Assembly (NCBI RefSeq): GCF_025837095.1
Contig: NZ_CP107551.1
Span: forward strand, 4,272,668-4,336,667
Direction: 5' to 3'
Source of the DNA: Rhodococcus sp. Z13
GTDB taxonomy: Bacteria > Actinomycetota > Actinomycetes > Mycobacteriales > Mycobacteriaceae
Length of the DNA: 64,000 bases
In this document: in pieces, positions 30,905 through 41,535 of the stretch
Layout: each line of letters begins with the position of its first letter
Numbering within the stretch: the stretch's first letter is position 1
The notes under the pieces: model-generated
The model's database searches: none
The model's input: the letters and a program-made list of their open reading frames with translations, nothing else
Told to the model about the DNA's origin: nothing
Made by a program: the position numbers and the translations under genes

Positions 30905-33182
30905 GGATCTCCCCCACCGCGCGGTCGCGCAGCACCTCCGGGCGACCGACGGACACCTCGTTCGACACGGCCCGCCGCAGCAGCAGGTGGGCCGGGTGCT
31001 CCCAGGTGAACCCGATACCGCCGTGGATCTGGATGCACTCCTCCGCCGCGCTCACCGCGCCGCTCAGCGCCGCCGCGGCGGCCAGGGCCACGGACACTCC
31101 GGGCTGCGGGTCGGTCTCGATGCGGTCGGCGGCCGCGAGCACCTGACCGCGGGCCCCTTCGGCGGCGACGAGCAGGTCGGCGCAGCGATGCGAGATCGCC
31201 TGGTACGAGCCGATCGGTCGGCCGAACTGCTCGCGTCGGCCGGCCCAGTCCACCGCCATCGTCAGCGCGCGGGTGGCGATACCCACCGAGTCCGCGGCGA
31301 CCAGCAGCCGGGCCACGCGAGACGCACGCTCGAGCACCGCCTCCACGGTCCGTCCCGCCGCGACCACCACCGCCGGGGCACCGTCGGCGACGACGACGCC
31401 GATCGTCGACGTGAGATCCATCGGGTTCTGCACGGTCACATCCACATTCGGCGGCTCGACGGTCACCAGCACCCGATCCCCGGTTCCCGCATCGGTGGCG
31501 AGGACGACGAGGATCCCGGCGGCCGGAGCGCCGGCGACCCGGTCGACCCGTCCGGTCAGCCGTCCGTCCTCGAGGACCGGGAGGGATCCCTCGGTGCGCC
31601 AGCCCTGGTCGTCGACCGGCACGACGAAGGCCGCGGTGGCACCGTCGACGATGCGACGGGCCGGCTCGTCCGCACCGGCGGCGACGAGCACCTCGAGGAC
31701 GATCGCGGTGGGCACCAACGGCACCGACGCGAGCCGGTGGGCGGTCTCCTCCACCGCTCCGCACAGCAGTCGCAGCGGTTGCGCACCGCCCCCGAGGGAT
31801 TCGGGGACGGCGAGGCCCGGCAGCCCGAACTCGACGAGTGCGTCCCACAGGGCGGTGTCGTATCCGCCCGGGGCCGTCTCGCGGGCGAGAAGCTGCTCGG
31901 TGTCCACGAACGAGGCGACCAGCTTGCCCAACACCTCCCGGACCGACGCTTCGTCCTCACCGGGCGTGGTGAGCGGCCGGCCGGGGGCGACCACCGGGGC
32001 ACGACGTCCCTCCCCCCGATGCGAGGGCAGCCCGAGGACGTTCTCCGCGATGGTGTTCCGCTGGATCTCGGCGGTGCCGGCACCGATCGTCGCGGCCCGC
32101 GACATCAGGTACCCGTAGGTCCAGCGTCCCTTCTCCACGACACCTTCGGACCGGGTGTTCAGCAGCGCGCCGGAACCGGTCAGGCGCAGGGCGAGCCGGT
32201 GCATGTGCTGTTCGAACTCCGACTTCACCAGCCGGTTGATCGATGCCAGCCCACCCGGATCCTCGTTCCGCAGAACCGCGTCCAGAGCTCGCGCGCTGTT
32301 CGCGGCGATCACCCGGACACCGGTCTCCACCTTCGCGAGGTCCTGCCGCACCAGCGGATCGTCAGCGTATCCCCGGTCGGCGGCGAGAGCGAACACCTTG
32401 TCGACCGTGCTGCGGTACCGGAACTCGTCGGCGAGGAAGGCGGTGGCCCGTTCGTGCCCGAGCGAGGTCCGCATGATGGACCAGCCCTCGCCCTCGGCCC
32501 CGATCCGGTTGGTGACGGGGACCTCGACGTCGTCGAAGAACACCTCGGCGAAGTGGTGCCCGCCCGCCGCGTCGCGCAGGGGACGCACCTCGATGCCCGG
32601 TGAGTCCATCGGGATCAGCAGATAGGTGATGCCCTCGGTGCTCCGGCCGGGCGCCCCGGTGCGCACCAGCGCGAAGATCCAGTCGGCCCGGTCGGCCATC
32701 GTCGTCCAGATCTTCTGTCCCGTCACCCGGTAGACGTCGCCGTCGCGCACCGCGCGGGTGGACAGCGACGCGAGGTCGCTGCCGGCGCCGGGTTCCGAGA
32801 AACCCTGGCACCAGAACTCGTCGGCGCGCAGCAGCGGTTCGAGGAAGCGGTCCTTCTGCTCCTGTGTGCCGTGCACGATGATCGTCGGGGCGACGATGAA
32901 CGACAGGGGACACGGATGTTTCGGGGCCCCGGCGCGGGTCGTCATCCGGTAGTAGTCGAGCTGGTCCTCGAGCGACAGTCCCATGCCGCCGACCGCGCGT
33001 GGCCAGCCCGGCGCGGCCAGACCCGCGTCGACGAGTTCGGACTGCCAGGCCCGGGCCGCGTCGAAGCGGTCACGGGACGTGGCGGGCCGGGGGCGGCGCC
33101 GGTAGTCGTCGAGCAGGGCCGTCAGGCGGCTGCGCCAGTCTCCGGTGGTGTCGTCGAGCACCACCGCGGACTTCTCCTCCAC
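30888..33182 (-). CDS. Two-domain fused acyl-CoA dehydrogenase, alpha-beta order
   Basis: A 764-residue protein made of two acyl-CoA dehydrogenase modules. The first (about 1-395) has the catalytic-type FCQ-like segment WCQGFSEPGAGSD near 124-136, GQKIWTT, and ends with AGTAEIQRNTIAENVLG. The second (about 410-764) has RREQFGRPIGSYQAISH near 647 and HGGIGFTWEHPAHLLLRRA. Each half carries the FAD motifs the other lacks, so the chain looks like an alpha2beta2 FadE fused into one polypeptide, comparable to FadE34-type enzymes of steroid catabolism. The GTG start follows GGGAGG. It is the last gene of the operon behind site C, after the hydratase. Confidence 0.85.
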   Translation of the reverse strand: MEEKSAVVLDDTTGDWRSRLTALLDDYRRRPRPATSRDRFDAARAWQSELVDAGLAAPGWPRAVGGMGLSLEDQLDYYRMTTRAGAPKHPCPLSFIVAPTIIVHGTQEQKDRFLEPLLRADEFWCQGFSEPGAGSDLASLSTRAVRDGDVYRVTGQKIWTTMADRADWIFALVRTGAPGRSTEGITYLLIPMDSPGIEVRPLRDAAGGHHFAEVFFDDVEVPVTNRIGAEGEGWSIMRTSLGHERATAFLADEFRYRSTVDKVFALAADRGYADDPLVRQDLAKVETGVRVIAANSARALDAVLRNEDPGGLASINRLVKSEFEQHMHRLALRLTGSGALLNTRSEGVVEKGRWTYGYLMSRAATIGAGTAEIQRNTIAENVLGLPSHRGEGRRAPVVAPGRPLTTPGEDEASVREVLGKLVASFVDTEQLLARETAPGGYDTALWDALVEFGLPGLAVPESLGGGAQPLRLLCGAVEETAHRLASVPLVPTAIVLEVLVAAGADEPARRIVDGATAAFVVPVDDQGWRTEGSLPVLEDGRLTGRVDRVAGAPAAGILVVLATDAGTGDRVLVTVEPPNVDVTVQNPMDLTSTIGVVVADGAPAVVVAAGRTVEAVLERASRVARLLVAADSVGIATRALTMAVDWAGRREQFGRPIGSYQAISHRCADLLVAAEGARGQVLAAADRIETDPQPGVSVALAAAAALSGAVSAAEECIQIHGGIGFTWEHPAHLLLRRAVSNEVSVGRPEVLRDRAVGEILTRLR

Positions 33183-33215
33183 CGGTCCTCCCAGGATGTC
33201 GGATGGTTGTGCAGG

Positions 33216-33998
33216 TCAGGACTTCTCGGCGCGCCGCTTGGCGTAACGCGCCCCGATGTCGGCGCCGTCGGGACGGAAGGTGGCGGCGGCCTCGGCCTCG
33301 AGCCCCAGGGCGTGGGCGAGAGAGGCACCGGCACCCTCCTTGAGCAGGCGCAGCATCCGCTGCACCGCTTCGGGATGCCCGTCGGCGATCCGGTGGGCGA
33401 TCACGAGGGTGCGCTCCATCAGCTCGTCGTGGTCGACGACCTCGTTCGCCAGTCCGATGCGTGCGGCGGTGCGGCCGTCGATCGGTTCGCCGCTGAGGAT
33501 GAACTGGATCGCGGCGGGCAGGCCGATCATGCGTGGCAGCATCGCGCTGCCACCCCAGCCGTTGAGCAATCCGATCTGGGCGTGGGTGTCGGCGAACTCG
33601 GCGCGGTCGGAGGCGATGATGAACGAACAGTTCACCGCCAGTTCGTATCCGCCGGTGTAGCAGGGTCCGTTCACCGCGGCGATGACCGGTTTGGAGATAC
33701 CTCGCAGCACCTGGGTCGGTGTCGGCCCCTCGGCCGAGGGCGGTGGACCGGACAGTGCCTCGGGCAGATCCACTCCCGAGGAGAAGGACGTGCCGGCGCC
33801 GGTGAGCACCACGACACGGACGTCGCCGTCGCCGTCGGCCCGCCATAGTTCCTTCTTCAGGGCCTTGCGCATCGCCCGGTCGATGGCGTTGCGGCGGTCG
33901 GGGCGGTTGAGGGTGAGGACGACGACCGGTCCGTCCTTCGACACGAGCAGTGGAGCCGCTCCGTCGGTCGCGGTGGCCTGGGTGTCGGTCTCGGTCAT
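33216..33998 (-). CDS. Enoyl-CoA hydratase/isomerase family protein
   Basis: A 260-residue crotonase-fold protein. It shows LNRPDRRNAID near 30, the oxyanion-hole segments GTSFSSGVDL and NGPCYTGGYELAVNCSFIIAS, and FADTHAQIGLLNGWGG. The usual catalytic Glu positions are only partly matched (DTHAQIGL, where active hydratases often have PE.. or PEI.LG), so isomerase or another crotonase activity is possible. It lies between the nitronate monooxygenase homologue (11 bases upstream) and the fused dehydrogenase (33 bases downstream) in one operon. Confidence 0.85.
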   Translation of the reverse strand: MTETDTQATATDGAAPLLVSKDGPVVVLTLNRPDRRNAIDRAMRKALKKELWRADGDGDVRVVVLTGAGTSFSSGVDLPEALSGPPPSAEGPTPTQVLRGISKPVIAAVNGPCYTGGYELAVNCSFIIASDRAEFADTHAQIGLLNGWGGSAMLPRMIGLPAAIQFILSGEPIDGRTAARIGLANEVVDHDELMERTLVIAHRIADGHPEAVQRMLRLLKEGAGASLAHALGLEAEAAATFRPDGADIGARYAKRRAEKS

Positions 33999-34009
33999 GG
34001 CGTGTCCTT

Positions 34010-35149
<1,140 letters not shown>

Positions 35150-35240
35150 TCAAAAGGGTTGAGGCGCCGTCGTTCTCATCCGGCAACGAAATACAACGGT
35201 TGTGTAACGTGGCTGGGCGGAAGTTCCCTACCCGGAGGTA

Positions 35241-36512
35241 ATGCCCGTGCTGTTGACCGAAGTCCGTACCCGACCTGTTCGATCCCTGCTGATCGCCATC
35301 GGTCTGACGGTCTCGGTCCTGGCAGTCGCGGGGTACATGCGCGACGCCGTGCGCGAATACCTCATGGACCTCGACGTGTTCCGCGACGCGGGCTGGGCGT
35401 TCCTGCACCACACCCCGCTCTACACCGAAGGGTTCTTCAGCCACTCCGGTTTCCGGTTCATCTATCCACCCTTCGCGGCGTTCCTGTTCGCGCCGATGGC
35501 GCTCGTGAGCAGCACCGTCCTGCAGGTGGTGTGGACGGCGGGACTGATCGCCCTGGTGTGGTGGGTGCTGAGGATCCTCTACCGGAACCTCGACATGTCC
35601 CACCCGAGCCTGATCGCCGCGGCGTCGCTCGGCCCCGTGCTGTGGCTCGAACCGTTCCGCTCGAACTTCGCGTTCGGCCAGATCAACATCGTGCTCATGG
35701 TGCTCGTCGTCGCGGACCTGCTCGGCGTGATCCCGAAGCGGTTCCGCGGGGTCGGCGTCGCCCTGGCCGCGGCCGTCAAGGTCACCCCGGCCGCGTTCGG
35801 CCTGATCTTCCTGCTCCGCCGCGACCTGCCGTCGGTGGTGCGCGCGTTCGGCGCCTTCGCCGCGACCGTCGCCTTCGGTTTCTGGCTGCGCCCCGACTCG
35901 AGTCTGTACTTCTGGACCACCGAGTTCTTCGCCACCGACCGCGCCGGTGACCCCAGCTTCTTCCGGAACCAGGCCCTGACCGGGCTCATCGCCCGGTTCG
36001 ATCTCTCCGACGGGGTCGCGAAGGGACTGTGGCTGCTCGGTGCCGCGGTGGTCGTCGCGGGCACCACCTGGGCCGCCCACCGGTTCCTGCGCGCCGGCGA
36101 ACCGGTCGTGGCCGTGGGCCTGGTGGGTCTCGCCTCACTGCTCGCCGCGCCGATCGCCGTCACCCACCACTGGGTGTACTCGCTGTTCCTCGTGCCGCTG
36201 CTCGTCGCTCCCGCCTACCGGCGCTGGTGGCCGGTGCTGCTGCCCGCCGCGATCGTGTTCTTCGTCGGCCCCAACCACCTGCTGCGTCAGGCGCCGTCCG
36301 GGAACTGGGTGGAGCAGGCCGTCCTCGAGGTGCTCGGCACCTCGCAGTGCCTGGCCGCGATCGCAGTGTTCGTCGCCGCGATGGTCGCCGCCCGCAGCCG
36401 CCGGCCCGTGCCCGAGCCCGCCGGGGTCGATGCTGCCGCCCCCGCCGAGGTCACCGCGGTGGCCGAGCCGCAGGAGACCGCTCAGGTCCAGAGCGCCGAC
36501 GCCACCAGGTAG
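35241..36512 (+). CDS. GT87-family polyprenol-phosphate-mannose alpha-mannosyltransferase (DUF2029)
   Basis: A 423-residue integral membrane protein with about ten predicted helices. The conserved acidic motif LDVFRDAG (about 50-57) of GT-C type glycosyltransferases follows the first helix and precedes IYPPFAAFLFAPMALV. Homologues in mycolate actinobacteria (PimE/Rv2181 group) transfer mannose from polyprenyl-phosphomannose to phosphatidylinositol mannosides or lipoarabinomannan at the outer membrane face. The exact acceptor is unknown. The C-terminal 35 residues are Ala/Pro/Glu-rich. It overlaps the convergent azlD gene by 31 bases. Confidence 0.85.
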   Translation: MPVLLTEVRTRPVRSLLIAIGLTVSVLAVAGYMRDAVREYLMDLDVFRDAGWAFLHHTPLYTEGFFSHSGFRFIYPPFAAFLFAPMALVSSTVLQVVWTAGLIALVWWVLRILYRNLDMSHPSLIAAASLGPVLWLEPFRSNFAFGQINIVLMVLVVADLLGVIPKRFRGVGVALAAAVKVTPAAFGLIFLLRRDLPSVVRAFGAFAATVAFGFWLRPDSSLYFWTTEFFATDRAGDPSFFRNQALTGLIARFDLSDGVAKGLWLLGAAVVVAGTTWAAHRFLRAGEPVVAVGLVGLASLLAAPIAVTHHWVYSLFLVPLLVAPAYRRWWPVLLPAAIVFFVGPNHLLRQAPSGNWVEQAVLEVLGTSQCLAAIAVFVAAMVAARSRRPVPEPAGVDAAAPAEVTAVAEPQETAQVQSADATR

Positions 36513-36811
36513 AGGCCCGTCCCGGCGACCGTGCTCAACGCGGCGTTCCGCCGCCACAGGTGCACCGCGATCGTCCCCGCCAGGCCCACCGCCGCGGGCA
36601 GCCAGGTCGTCTGGCCCACGTCGCGCAGCGTGTAGAGCACGAGGATCACCATGACCCCCGCGGGCATAGTGCGGCCGAGGAAGGCGACGAACGCCGAGTT
36701 CTTCAGCGCGGCGAGCGCCACGAACGGCGCCGCGCGCAGCGCGACGGTCACGACGAACATCACCGCGAGGGCACCGAGGACGTATCCGGCGCCGGGCACC
36801 GACTCAGGCAC
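36482..36811 (-). CDS. azlD: AzlD-family small membrane subunit, branched-chain amino acid export
   Basis: A 109-residue protein with about four hydrophobic helices and the AzlD core VALRAAPFVALAALKNSAFVAFLGRTMPAG. AzlD works with AzlC to export branched-chain or related amino acids. Its start overlaps the end of azlC by eight bases, so the two are translationally coupled. Confidence 0.88.
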   Translation of the reverse strand: MPESVPGAGYVLGALAVMFVVTVALRAAPFVALAALKNSAFVAFLGRTMPAGVMVILVLYTLRDVGQTTWLPAAVGLAGTIAVHLWRRNAALSTVAGTGLYLVASALWT

Positions 36812-37502
36812 GCGCCACCTTGTCCCGGTAGACGAATCGCACGAACAGGCACAGCACGAACAGGCCGAGACCGACGACGAGCATCTCGTCCTTCGCGACC
36901 AGCAGCGCCACCAGCCCGCACACGAGCGCGATCACCGGAGCCGGCAGGTCGCGGTTCGCGCGGAAGGCGTCGATCGCCAGCACCGTGAACAGCGCGGTGA
37001 GGGCGAACTCGAGGCCGGCGAGCCCCTCGGGCAGCACCGCGCCGACCAGCGCACCCACGGTGCCGGACGCGACCCACACGAGCTGGCACACGACCTGCAC
37101 GGTGAGGATGCGGGTGCTCGACAGCGTCTCGCGGGCCTTGGGGGCGACGATCGCGTAGGACTCGTCGGTGAGCGCGTACACGCTGTAGAGGCGGGCGAAC
37201 CGCCCGCGCACCCGGTTGAGCGGGAAGGACAGGCCGTAGAAGACGTGCCGGAAGTTCACGAGCAGGGTCGCGGCCGCCACCGAGAGGAACGGCGTGACCG
37301 CGGCGATCAGGCCGATGGCGAGGAACTCCATGGACCCGGCGTAGATGACGGTGGAGAAGATCGGTGCCCACCACCAGTCGAAGCCGCCCTGGGTGAGCAC
37401 CACCCCGAAGGCGAGACCCAGCGGGATCAGGCCGAGGCCGACCGCCCACGAATCGGAGACACCTGCCCTGATCTCGGAGGTACGGCGGTCGGGCATGCTC
37501 AT
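36804..37502 (-). CDS. azlC: AzlC-family branched-chain amino acid exporter large subunit
   Basis: A 232-residue membrane protein with about seven helices. Family features include IPLGLAFGVVLTQGG, YAGSMEFLAIGLI and NFRHVFYGLSF. ATG codons at 37502 and 37496 are both possible starts. It forms a two-gene operon with azlD and is divergent from the M50-like gene. Homologues confer resistance to amino acid analogues and export valine or isoleucine; the substrate here is not known. Confidence 0.9.
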   Translation of the reverse strand: MSMPDRRTSEIRAGVSDSWAVGLGLIPLGLAFGVVLTQGGFDWWWAPIFSTVIYAGSMEFLAIGLIAAVTPFLSVAAATLLVNFRHVFYGLSFPLNRVRGRFARLYSVYALTDESYAIVAPKARETLSSTRILTVQVVCQLVWVASGTVGALVGAVLPEGLAGLEFALTALFTVLAIDAFRANRDLPAPVIALVCGLVALLVAKDEMLVVGLGLFVLCLFVRFVYRDKVARA

Positions 37503-37556
37503 CAGGCTATCGCCGGGGCGCCGTGCCCTTGCTCCGGCCCGACGGAAAGGTGACCC

Positions 37557-38297
37557 GTGTCCACTTCCCCGGACTCGTTCACGGAGGCGGTGTCGTCCCT
37601 GTGGCGGGCCGTGTCCACGGTCGACGACCCTGCACCCACCGCGCTGGTGGTGATCACGGCGGCGATCGCCCTGGTCCTGGTGACTGTGCGGCCGCTGTGG
37701 CTGAAGACCCGGCACGTCGTCACCCAGGCGCACGAGGGGTCGCACGCGCTCGTCGCGGCGCTCGTCGGCCGGAAACTGTCGGGCATCCGGCTGCACAGCG
37801 ACACCTCCGGGGTGACGGTCTCGTCCGGCAACCCGCGCGGGCCGGGCATGATCGCGACGACCTTCGCCGGGTACACCGGTCCGGCGGTGCTCGGCTTCGC
37901 GGCCGCGACCCTGCTGACCGTGAACCGGCCCGCGGCGGTGCTGTGGTCGATCCTCGCCGCCCTCGCGCTGCTGCTGCTCCTGATCCGCAATCCGTACGGC
38001 TTCGTCTCCGTGGTGATCGCGGGCGCGCTCGTGGGTGCGGCCGCCTATCTCGGCGATCCGGTGGTGCGGTACGCGGCGGCCTACCTGATCACCTGGGTGC
38101 TGTTGCTCGGCGCGACCCGCCCGGTGCTCGAACTCGCCCGCACGCACCGGCGCGGTCGCGGGCAGGGATCCGACGCCGACCAGCTACGGTGGCTCACCCA
38201 TCTGCCCGCCGGGCTGTGGATCGCCCTGTTCGCGCTCGTCACCGCCGGCACGGCGGTCTACGGCACGATGCGCATCGTCGCGACCCAGTGGCCCTGA
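37557..38297 (+). CDS. M50-type membrane metallopeptidase-like protein
   Basis: A 246-residue membrane protein of the peptidase_M50B-like family. After one transmembrane segment it has the zinc motif HEGSH at 59-63, then NPRGPGMIATTFAGYTGPAVLG and several further hydrophobic helices. The second part of a site-2-protease active site (an NxxPxxxxD-like motif) is not obvious, so proteolysis is not assured. The GTG start at 37557 follows GAAAGG. A 17-bp triplicated repeat begins at its 3' end. Confidence 0.8.
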   Translation: MSTSPDSFTEAVSSLWRAVSTVDDPAPTALVVITAAIALVLVTVRPLWLKTRHVVTQAHEGSHALVAALVGRKLSGIRLHSDTSGVTVSSGNPRGPGMIATTFAGYTGPAVLGFAAATLLTVNRPAAVLWSILAALALLLLLIRNPYGFVSVVIAGALVGAAAYLGDPVVRYAAAYLITWVLLLGATRPVLELARTHRRGRGQGSDADQLRWLTHLPAGLWIALFALVTAGTAVYGTMRIVATQWP

Positions 38298-38332
38298 CGA
38301 CCCAGTGGCCCTGACGACCCGATGGCCCTGAC
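38282..38332. repeat. 17-bp tandem repeat, three copies, at a convergent gene end
   Basis: GACCCAGTGGCCCTGAC occurs at 38282-38298 and 38299-38315, with a third copy bearing two changes at 38316-38332. The first copy contains the last codons and stop of the M50-like gene, so the other two are extra copies of its 3' end. The convergent ligase gene ends four bases later. Confidence 0.9.
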
Positions 38333-38335
38333 GGT

Positions 38336-39880
38336 TCAGGACGTCGCGGCCGCCTCGTAGCGGGCGAGCAGCGCGCGGCGCAGGATCTTCCCGCTGGGCA
38401 GCCGCGGCACCTCCCCGAACTCGATGCTGCGCGGCGCCTTGAAGTGCGCGAGCCGGGCACGGGTGTAGTCGACGAGTTCCGCAGCCAGCGCGTCTTCGGC
38501 CTCGACGCCGTCGACGACGGTGACCACGGCGTGCACCCGCTGGCCCATCTCCTCGTCGGGCAGGCCCACCACGGCGACGTCGAGGACGGCCGGGTGCATC
38601 GTCAGCACGTCCTCGATCTCGACGGGATAGATGTTGACGCCACCGGACAGGATCAGGTCCGAGCGGCGTGCCGACAGGTAGAGGTAGCCGTCCTCGTCGA
38701 CGTGCCCGAGATCGCCGAGGGTGCTCCAGCCCCGCTCGTCGTACGCCTCGGCGGTCTTGGAGGGGTCGCCGTGGTACTCGAAGTCGAGGCCGCCCTCGAT
38801 CCAGATCGTGCCCACCTCACCGGGACCGAGTTCGTTGCCGGCCTCGTCGCAGATGTGCACCGTGCCCAGCGACGGCCTGCCGACGGACCCGCGGTGTTCG
38901 AGCCATTCGCCGGTGGTGATCATGAAGAAGCCGTTGCCCTCGCTGCCCGCGTAGAACTCGAGGATCTTCGGACCGAACCAGTCGATGATGCGTTCCTTGA
39001 CCTCGACGGGGCACGGCGCCGCGGCGTGGACCACCACGCGCAGGCTCGACACGTCGTACCGCCGCCGGACCTCGCCGGGGAGCTTGAGCATGCGCACGAA
39101 CATGGTGGGCACGAACTGAGCGTGGGTGACGCCGTGCCGGTCGATCGCGGCGAGGGCGCGCTCGGCGTCGAAGGTCTCCATGACGATCGCGGTGCCGCCG
39201 TTGCGGACCGTGCCCATCGTCCATCCCAGGGGCGCCGCGTGGTAGAGCGGCCCCGGGCTGAGATAGACGGTGTCCTCCCCGAACCCGAAGGCGTCGCGCA
39301 TCGTCGCGTCGATCGGCAGTCCCGTACCGAAGGGTGCGCCGGTGAGGGCGGGGAGGATGCCCTTGGGCCGCCCGGTGGTGCCGGACGAGTAAAGCATGTA
39401 GTAGCCCTCGAGTTCGTCCTCGACGGGTGTGTCCGGAAGGGACGCAACCTCGTCCGCGAGCACCCGGGCGCCCGAGGGTGAACTCGGACCGGTCGTGAAG
39501 CGGACCTCCACGGCCGGGCTCGCAGTGGCGACGGCGTCACCGAGCCGGTCGAGTTCCGCCGAGTGCACCACCACACGGGCCCCGCAGTTCTCCACCACGT
39601 AGGCGGCCTCGGCGTCGGACAGGTGCCAGTTGACCGGCGTGTAGAGCAGTCCGGTGCGCTGCGCCGCCCACAGCACCGGGAACACGTCGAGACAGTTCTC
39701 CGTCACGATCGCGATGTGGTCACCCGGTTCGAGACCGAGCCGCCGGAACAGGTGCGCGATGCGGTTGGACGACGATTCGAGTTGCCGGTAGGTCAGCCGT
39801 GCCCCGGTCTCGGCCATGACGATCGCCGGCCGGTCGCCGTGCACGGCCGCCCGATCGGTCGGATTCATCGACGTCGTCAT
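38336..39880 (-). CDS. AMP-forming acyl-CoA synthetase (FadD-like)
   Basis: A 514-residue ANL-superfamily ligase. The P-loop is YSSGTTGRPKG near 165. Other motifs are EFYAGSEGNGFF in the adenylation core, GDLGHVDEDGYLYLSARRSD at the hinge, and the C-terminal Lys in LPSGKILRR. The EFYAGSEG motif resembles steroid and long-chain FadDs such as those in cholesterol catabolism, but the substrate is unproven. The ATG at 39880 is chosen because upstream sequence belongs to the preceding ligase. It is the last gene of the operon running from 44897 and follows another ligase by 41 bases. Confidence 0.88.
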   Translation of the reverse strand: MTTSMNPTDRAAVHGDRPAIVMAETGARLTYRQLESSSNRIAHLFRRLGLEPGDHIAIVTENCLDVFPVLWAAQRTGLLYTPVNWHLSDAEAAYVVENCGARVVVHSAELDRLGDAVATASPAVEVRFTTGPSSPSGARVLADEVASLPDTPVEDELEGYYMLYSSGTTGRPKGILPALTGAPFGTGLPIDATMRDAFGFGEDTVYLSPGPLYHAAPLGWTMGTVRNGGTAIVMETFDAERALAAIDRHGVTHAQFVPTMFVRMLKLPGEVRRRYDVSSLRVVVHAAAPCPVEVKERIIDWFGPKILEFYAGSEGNGFFMITTGEWLEHRGSVGRPSLGTVHICDEAGNELGPGEVGTIWIEGGLDFEYHGDPSKTAEAYDERGWSTLGDLGHVDEDGYLYLSARRSDLILSGGVNIYPVEIEDVLTMHPAVLDVAVVGLPDEEMGQRVHAVVTVVDGVEAEDALAAELVDYTRARLAHFKAPRSIEFGEVPRLPSGKILRRALLARYEAAATS

Positions 39881-39921
39881 CGTGCGGTCCCCTCTCTGCG
39901 CACTGTGGGCCCGTCTCCCGT

Positions 39922-41433
39922 TCAGGTACGGGCGGATTCGATCCCGTCGACCATCTCGAGCAGCCGCCGGCGGTCCACCTTCAGCGACACGCTGCGCGGC
40001 AGCGCGTCCACGGTGTGGATGTCGACGGGAATCTCGTAGGCGGTCAGCCGGGTCCTCAGGAACGTCTTCAGTTCGTCGACGTCGACGGGGTCGGCGCCGG
40101 CGACGAGTTCGATCACCGCGACCGGCACCTGCCCGAGCCGCTCGTCGGGCCGGCCGTACACCGACGCGTCGAGCACCGACGGGTGGGCGCGCAACGCGTT
40201 GCACACCGTCTCCGGCTGGATCTTGAAGCCACCGCGCACGATCGCGTCGTCGGCGCGGCCGTCGATGTACAGGAAGCCGTCCTCGTCGAGGTGCCCGAGA
40301 TCGCTGGTGCGCACCCAGTCGCCGACACCGGTGCCGGTCTGCGGGGAGCTGACCTCGAGCCGGCCGGTGGATCCCTCCGGGAGCACGGTGCCGTCCTCGT
40401 CGACCACCCGCATCCGTACGCCGGGGAAGGGCCGGCCGACGCTACCGCGTTTGCGGTCCCACCACTCGGCGATGAGGGGTTTGGTCCATCCGGCGACCGC
40501 TCCCCCGAATTCCGTTGCGCCGTACATGATCATGATGGGGATCCCGTAGCGGGCGGTGAACTCGTCGGCGAGGTCGGGGCTGACGAAGGTGGTGCCGGCG
40601 GTGATGGCCCGCAGAGTCGCGAGTTTCTCCTTCGGCACGTCCGCGTCGAGAACCGAGCGCATCGCCGCCGGGGGCAGACCGGCGAGGATCATCCGGTGTT
40701 CGTGCACCGCGTCGGCCCAGCCCTCGACCGTGAAGCGGGGCATGAGGACGATGGGCCGCGCCTCGGCGAGCGACTGGACTACACCCCACAGTCCCCCGAT
40801 GTGCACCATCGACAGGGAGATCAGGGAGACGGGTCCGGTGAACGGTACGCGGTCGCCGCGTCCCTTGCCGGTGTGGCCGTGAACGGCCTCGAGGGCGGCT
40901 TCGAGTTGCCTCCAGGTCAACGGGATCCGTTTGGGAGGGCCGGTGGTACCGGAGGTGAACATCTCGACCGCCACCGGATCCTTCTCGTCGACCCCACCGC
41001 CGCGGACCCGGTCGCCGCCGATCCGCTGCACCACCTCCGGTCCGTCGACGGCGAACCCGACGATGCCGGCCTCCGCGAGCGGGGCGGCGAACTGTTCGTT
41101 CGCCCAGTACTCCCGCGAGGCGAGCACGACGGCGGGGCGCGAGCCCACCGCGTCCTCGACGATGCGCGGAACCGGTTGTGCGGGATTGAGAGTGAGCAGG
41201 ACGCGACCCCGGGAGAGGATCGCGATCAGGGCGGCGACGGATTCGACGCGGTTGGACAGGACGACGCCCACGCGGGTTCCGTGCCCGCATCCGACGCGGG
41301 TGAGTTCGGCGTCGATCCGTTCGACGATCGCCCGCACCTCACCCCAGGTGCGCCACGTCCTGCCCTCCTGCACCATGTTCGTGTCGTCGGGGGTGGACCA
41401 CAGCAGGGTCAATGATTCTCTGATGCCCGTCAT
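39922..41433 (-). CDS. AMP-forming acyl-CoA synthetase-like protein
   Basis: A 503-residue ANL-superfamily protein. The P-loop reads FTSGTTGPPKR near 166, the core motif is MYGATEFGGAV, and the hinge SDLGHLDEDGFLYIDGRADD is intact. The C-terminal catalytic Lys lies in SVSLKVDRRRL, a less common context than TGKxxR. It lies between the alpha-type dehydrogenase (102 bases upstream) and a second ligase (41 bases downstream), so the operon encodes two activating enzymes, perhaps for parent acid and a shortened intermediate. Confidence 0.87.
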   Translation of the reverse strand: MTGIRESLTLLWSTPDDTNMVQEGRTWRTWGEVRAIVERIDAELTRVGCGHGTRVGVVLSNRVESVAALIAILSRGRVLLTLNPAQPVPRIVEDAVGSRPAVVLASREYWANEQFAAPLAEAGIVGFAVDGPEVVQRIGGDRVRGGGVDEKDPVAVEMFTSGTTGPPKRIPLTWRQLEAALEAVHGHTGKGRGDRVPFTGPVSLISLSMVHIGGLWGVVQSLAEARPIVLMPRFTVEGWADAVHEHRMILAGLPPAAMRSVLDADVPKEKLATLRAITAGTTFVSPDLADEFTARYGIPIMIMYGATEFGGAVAGWTKPLIAEWWDRKRGSVGRPFPGVRMRVVDEDGTVLPEGSTGRLEVSSPQTGTGVGDWVRTSDLGHLDEDGFLYIDGRADDAIVRGGFKIQPETVCNALRAHPSVLDASVYGRPDERLGQVPVAVIELVAGADPVDVDELKTFLRTRLTAYEIPVDIHTVDALPRSVSLKVDRRRLLEMVDGIESART

Positions 41434-41535
41434 CGCGGAGCCTCCTCTTCGGCGGACCCGAAGGTGTTCGTGACCGGTGCTCCGCCCCGGCGAGGGTGGG
41501 TCGCCGTCGCCGGGTCACGGGCACTTCGACAGGGT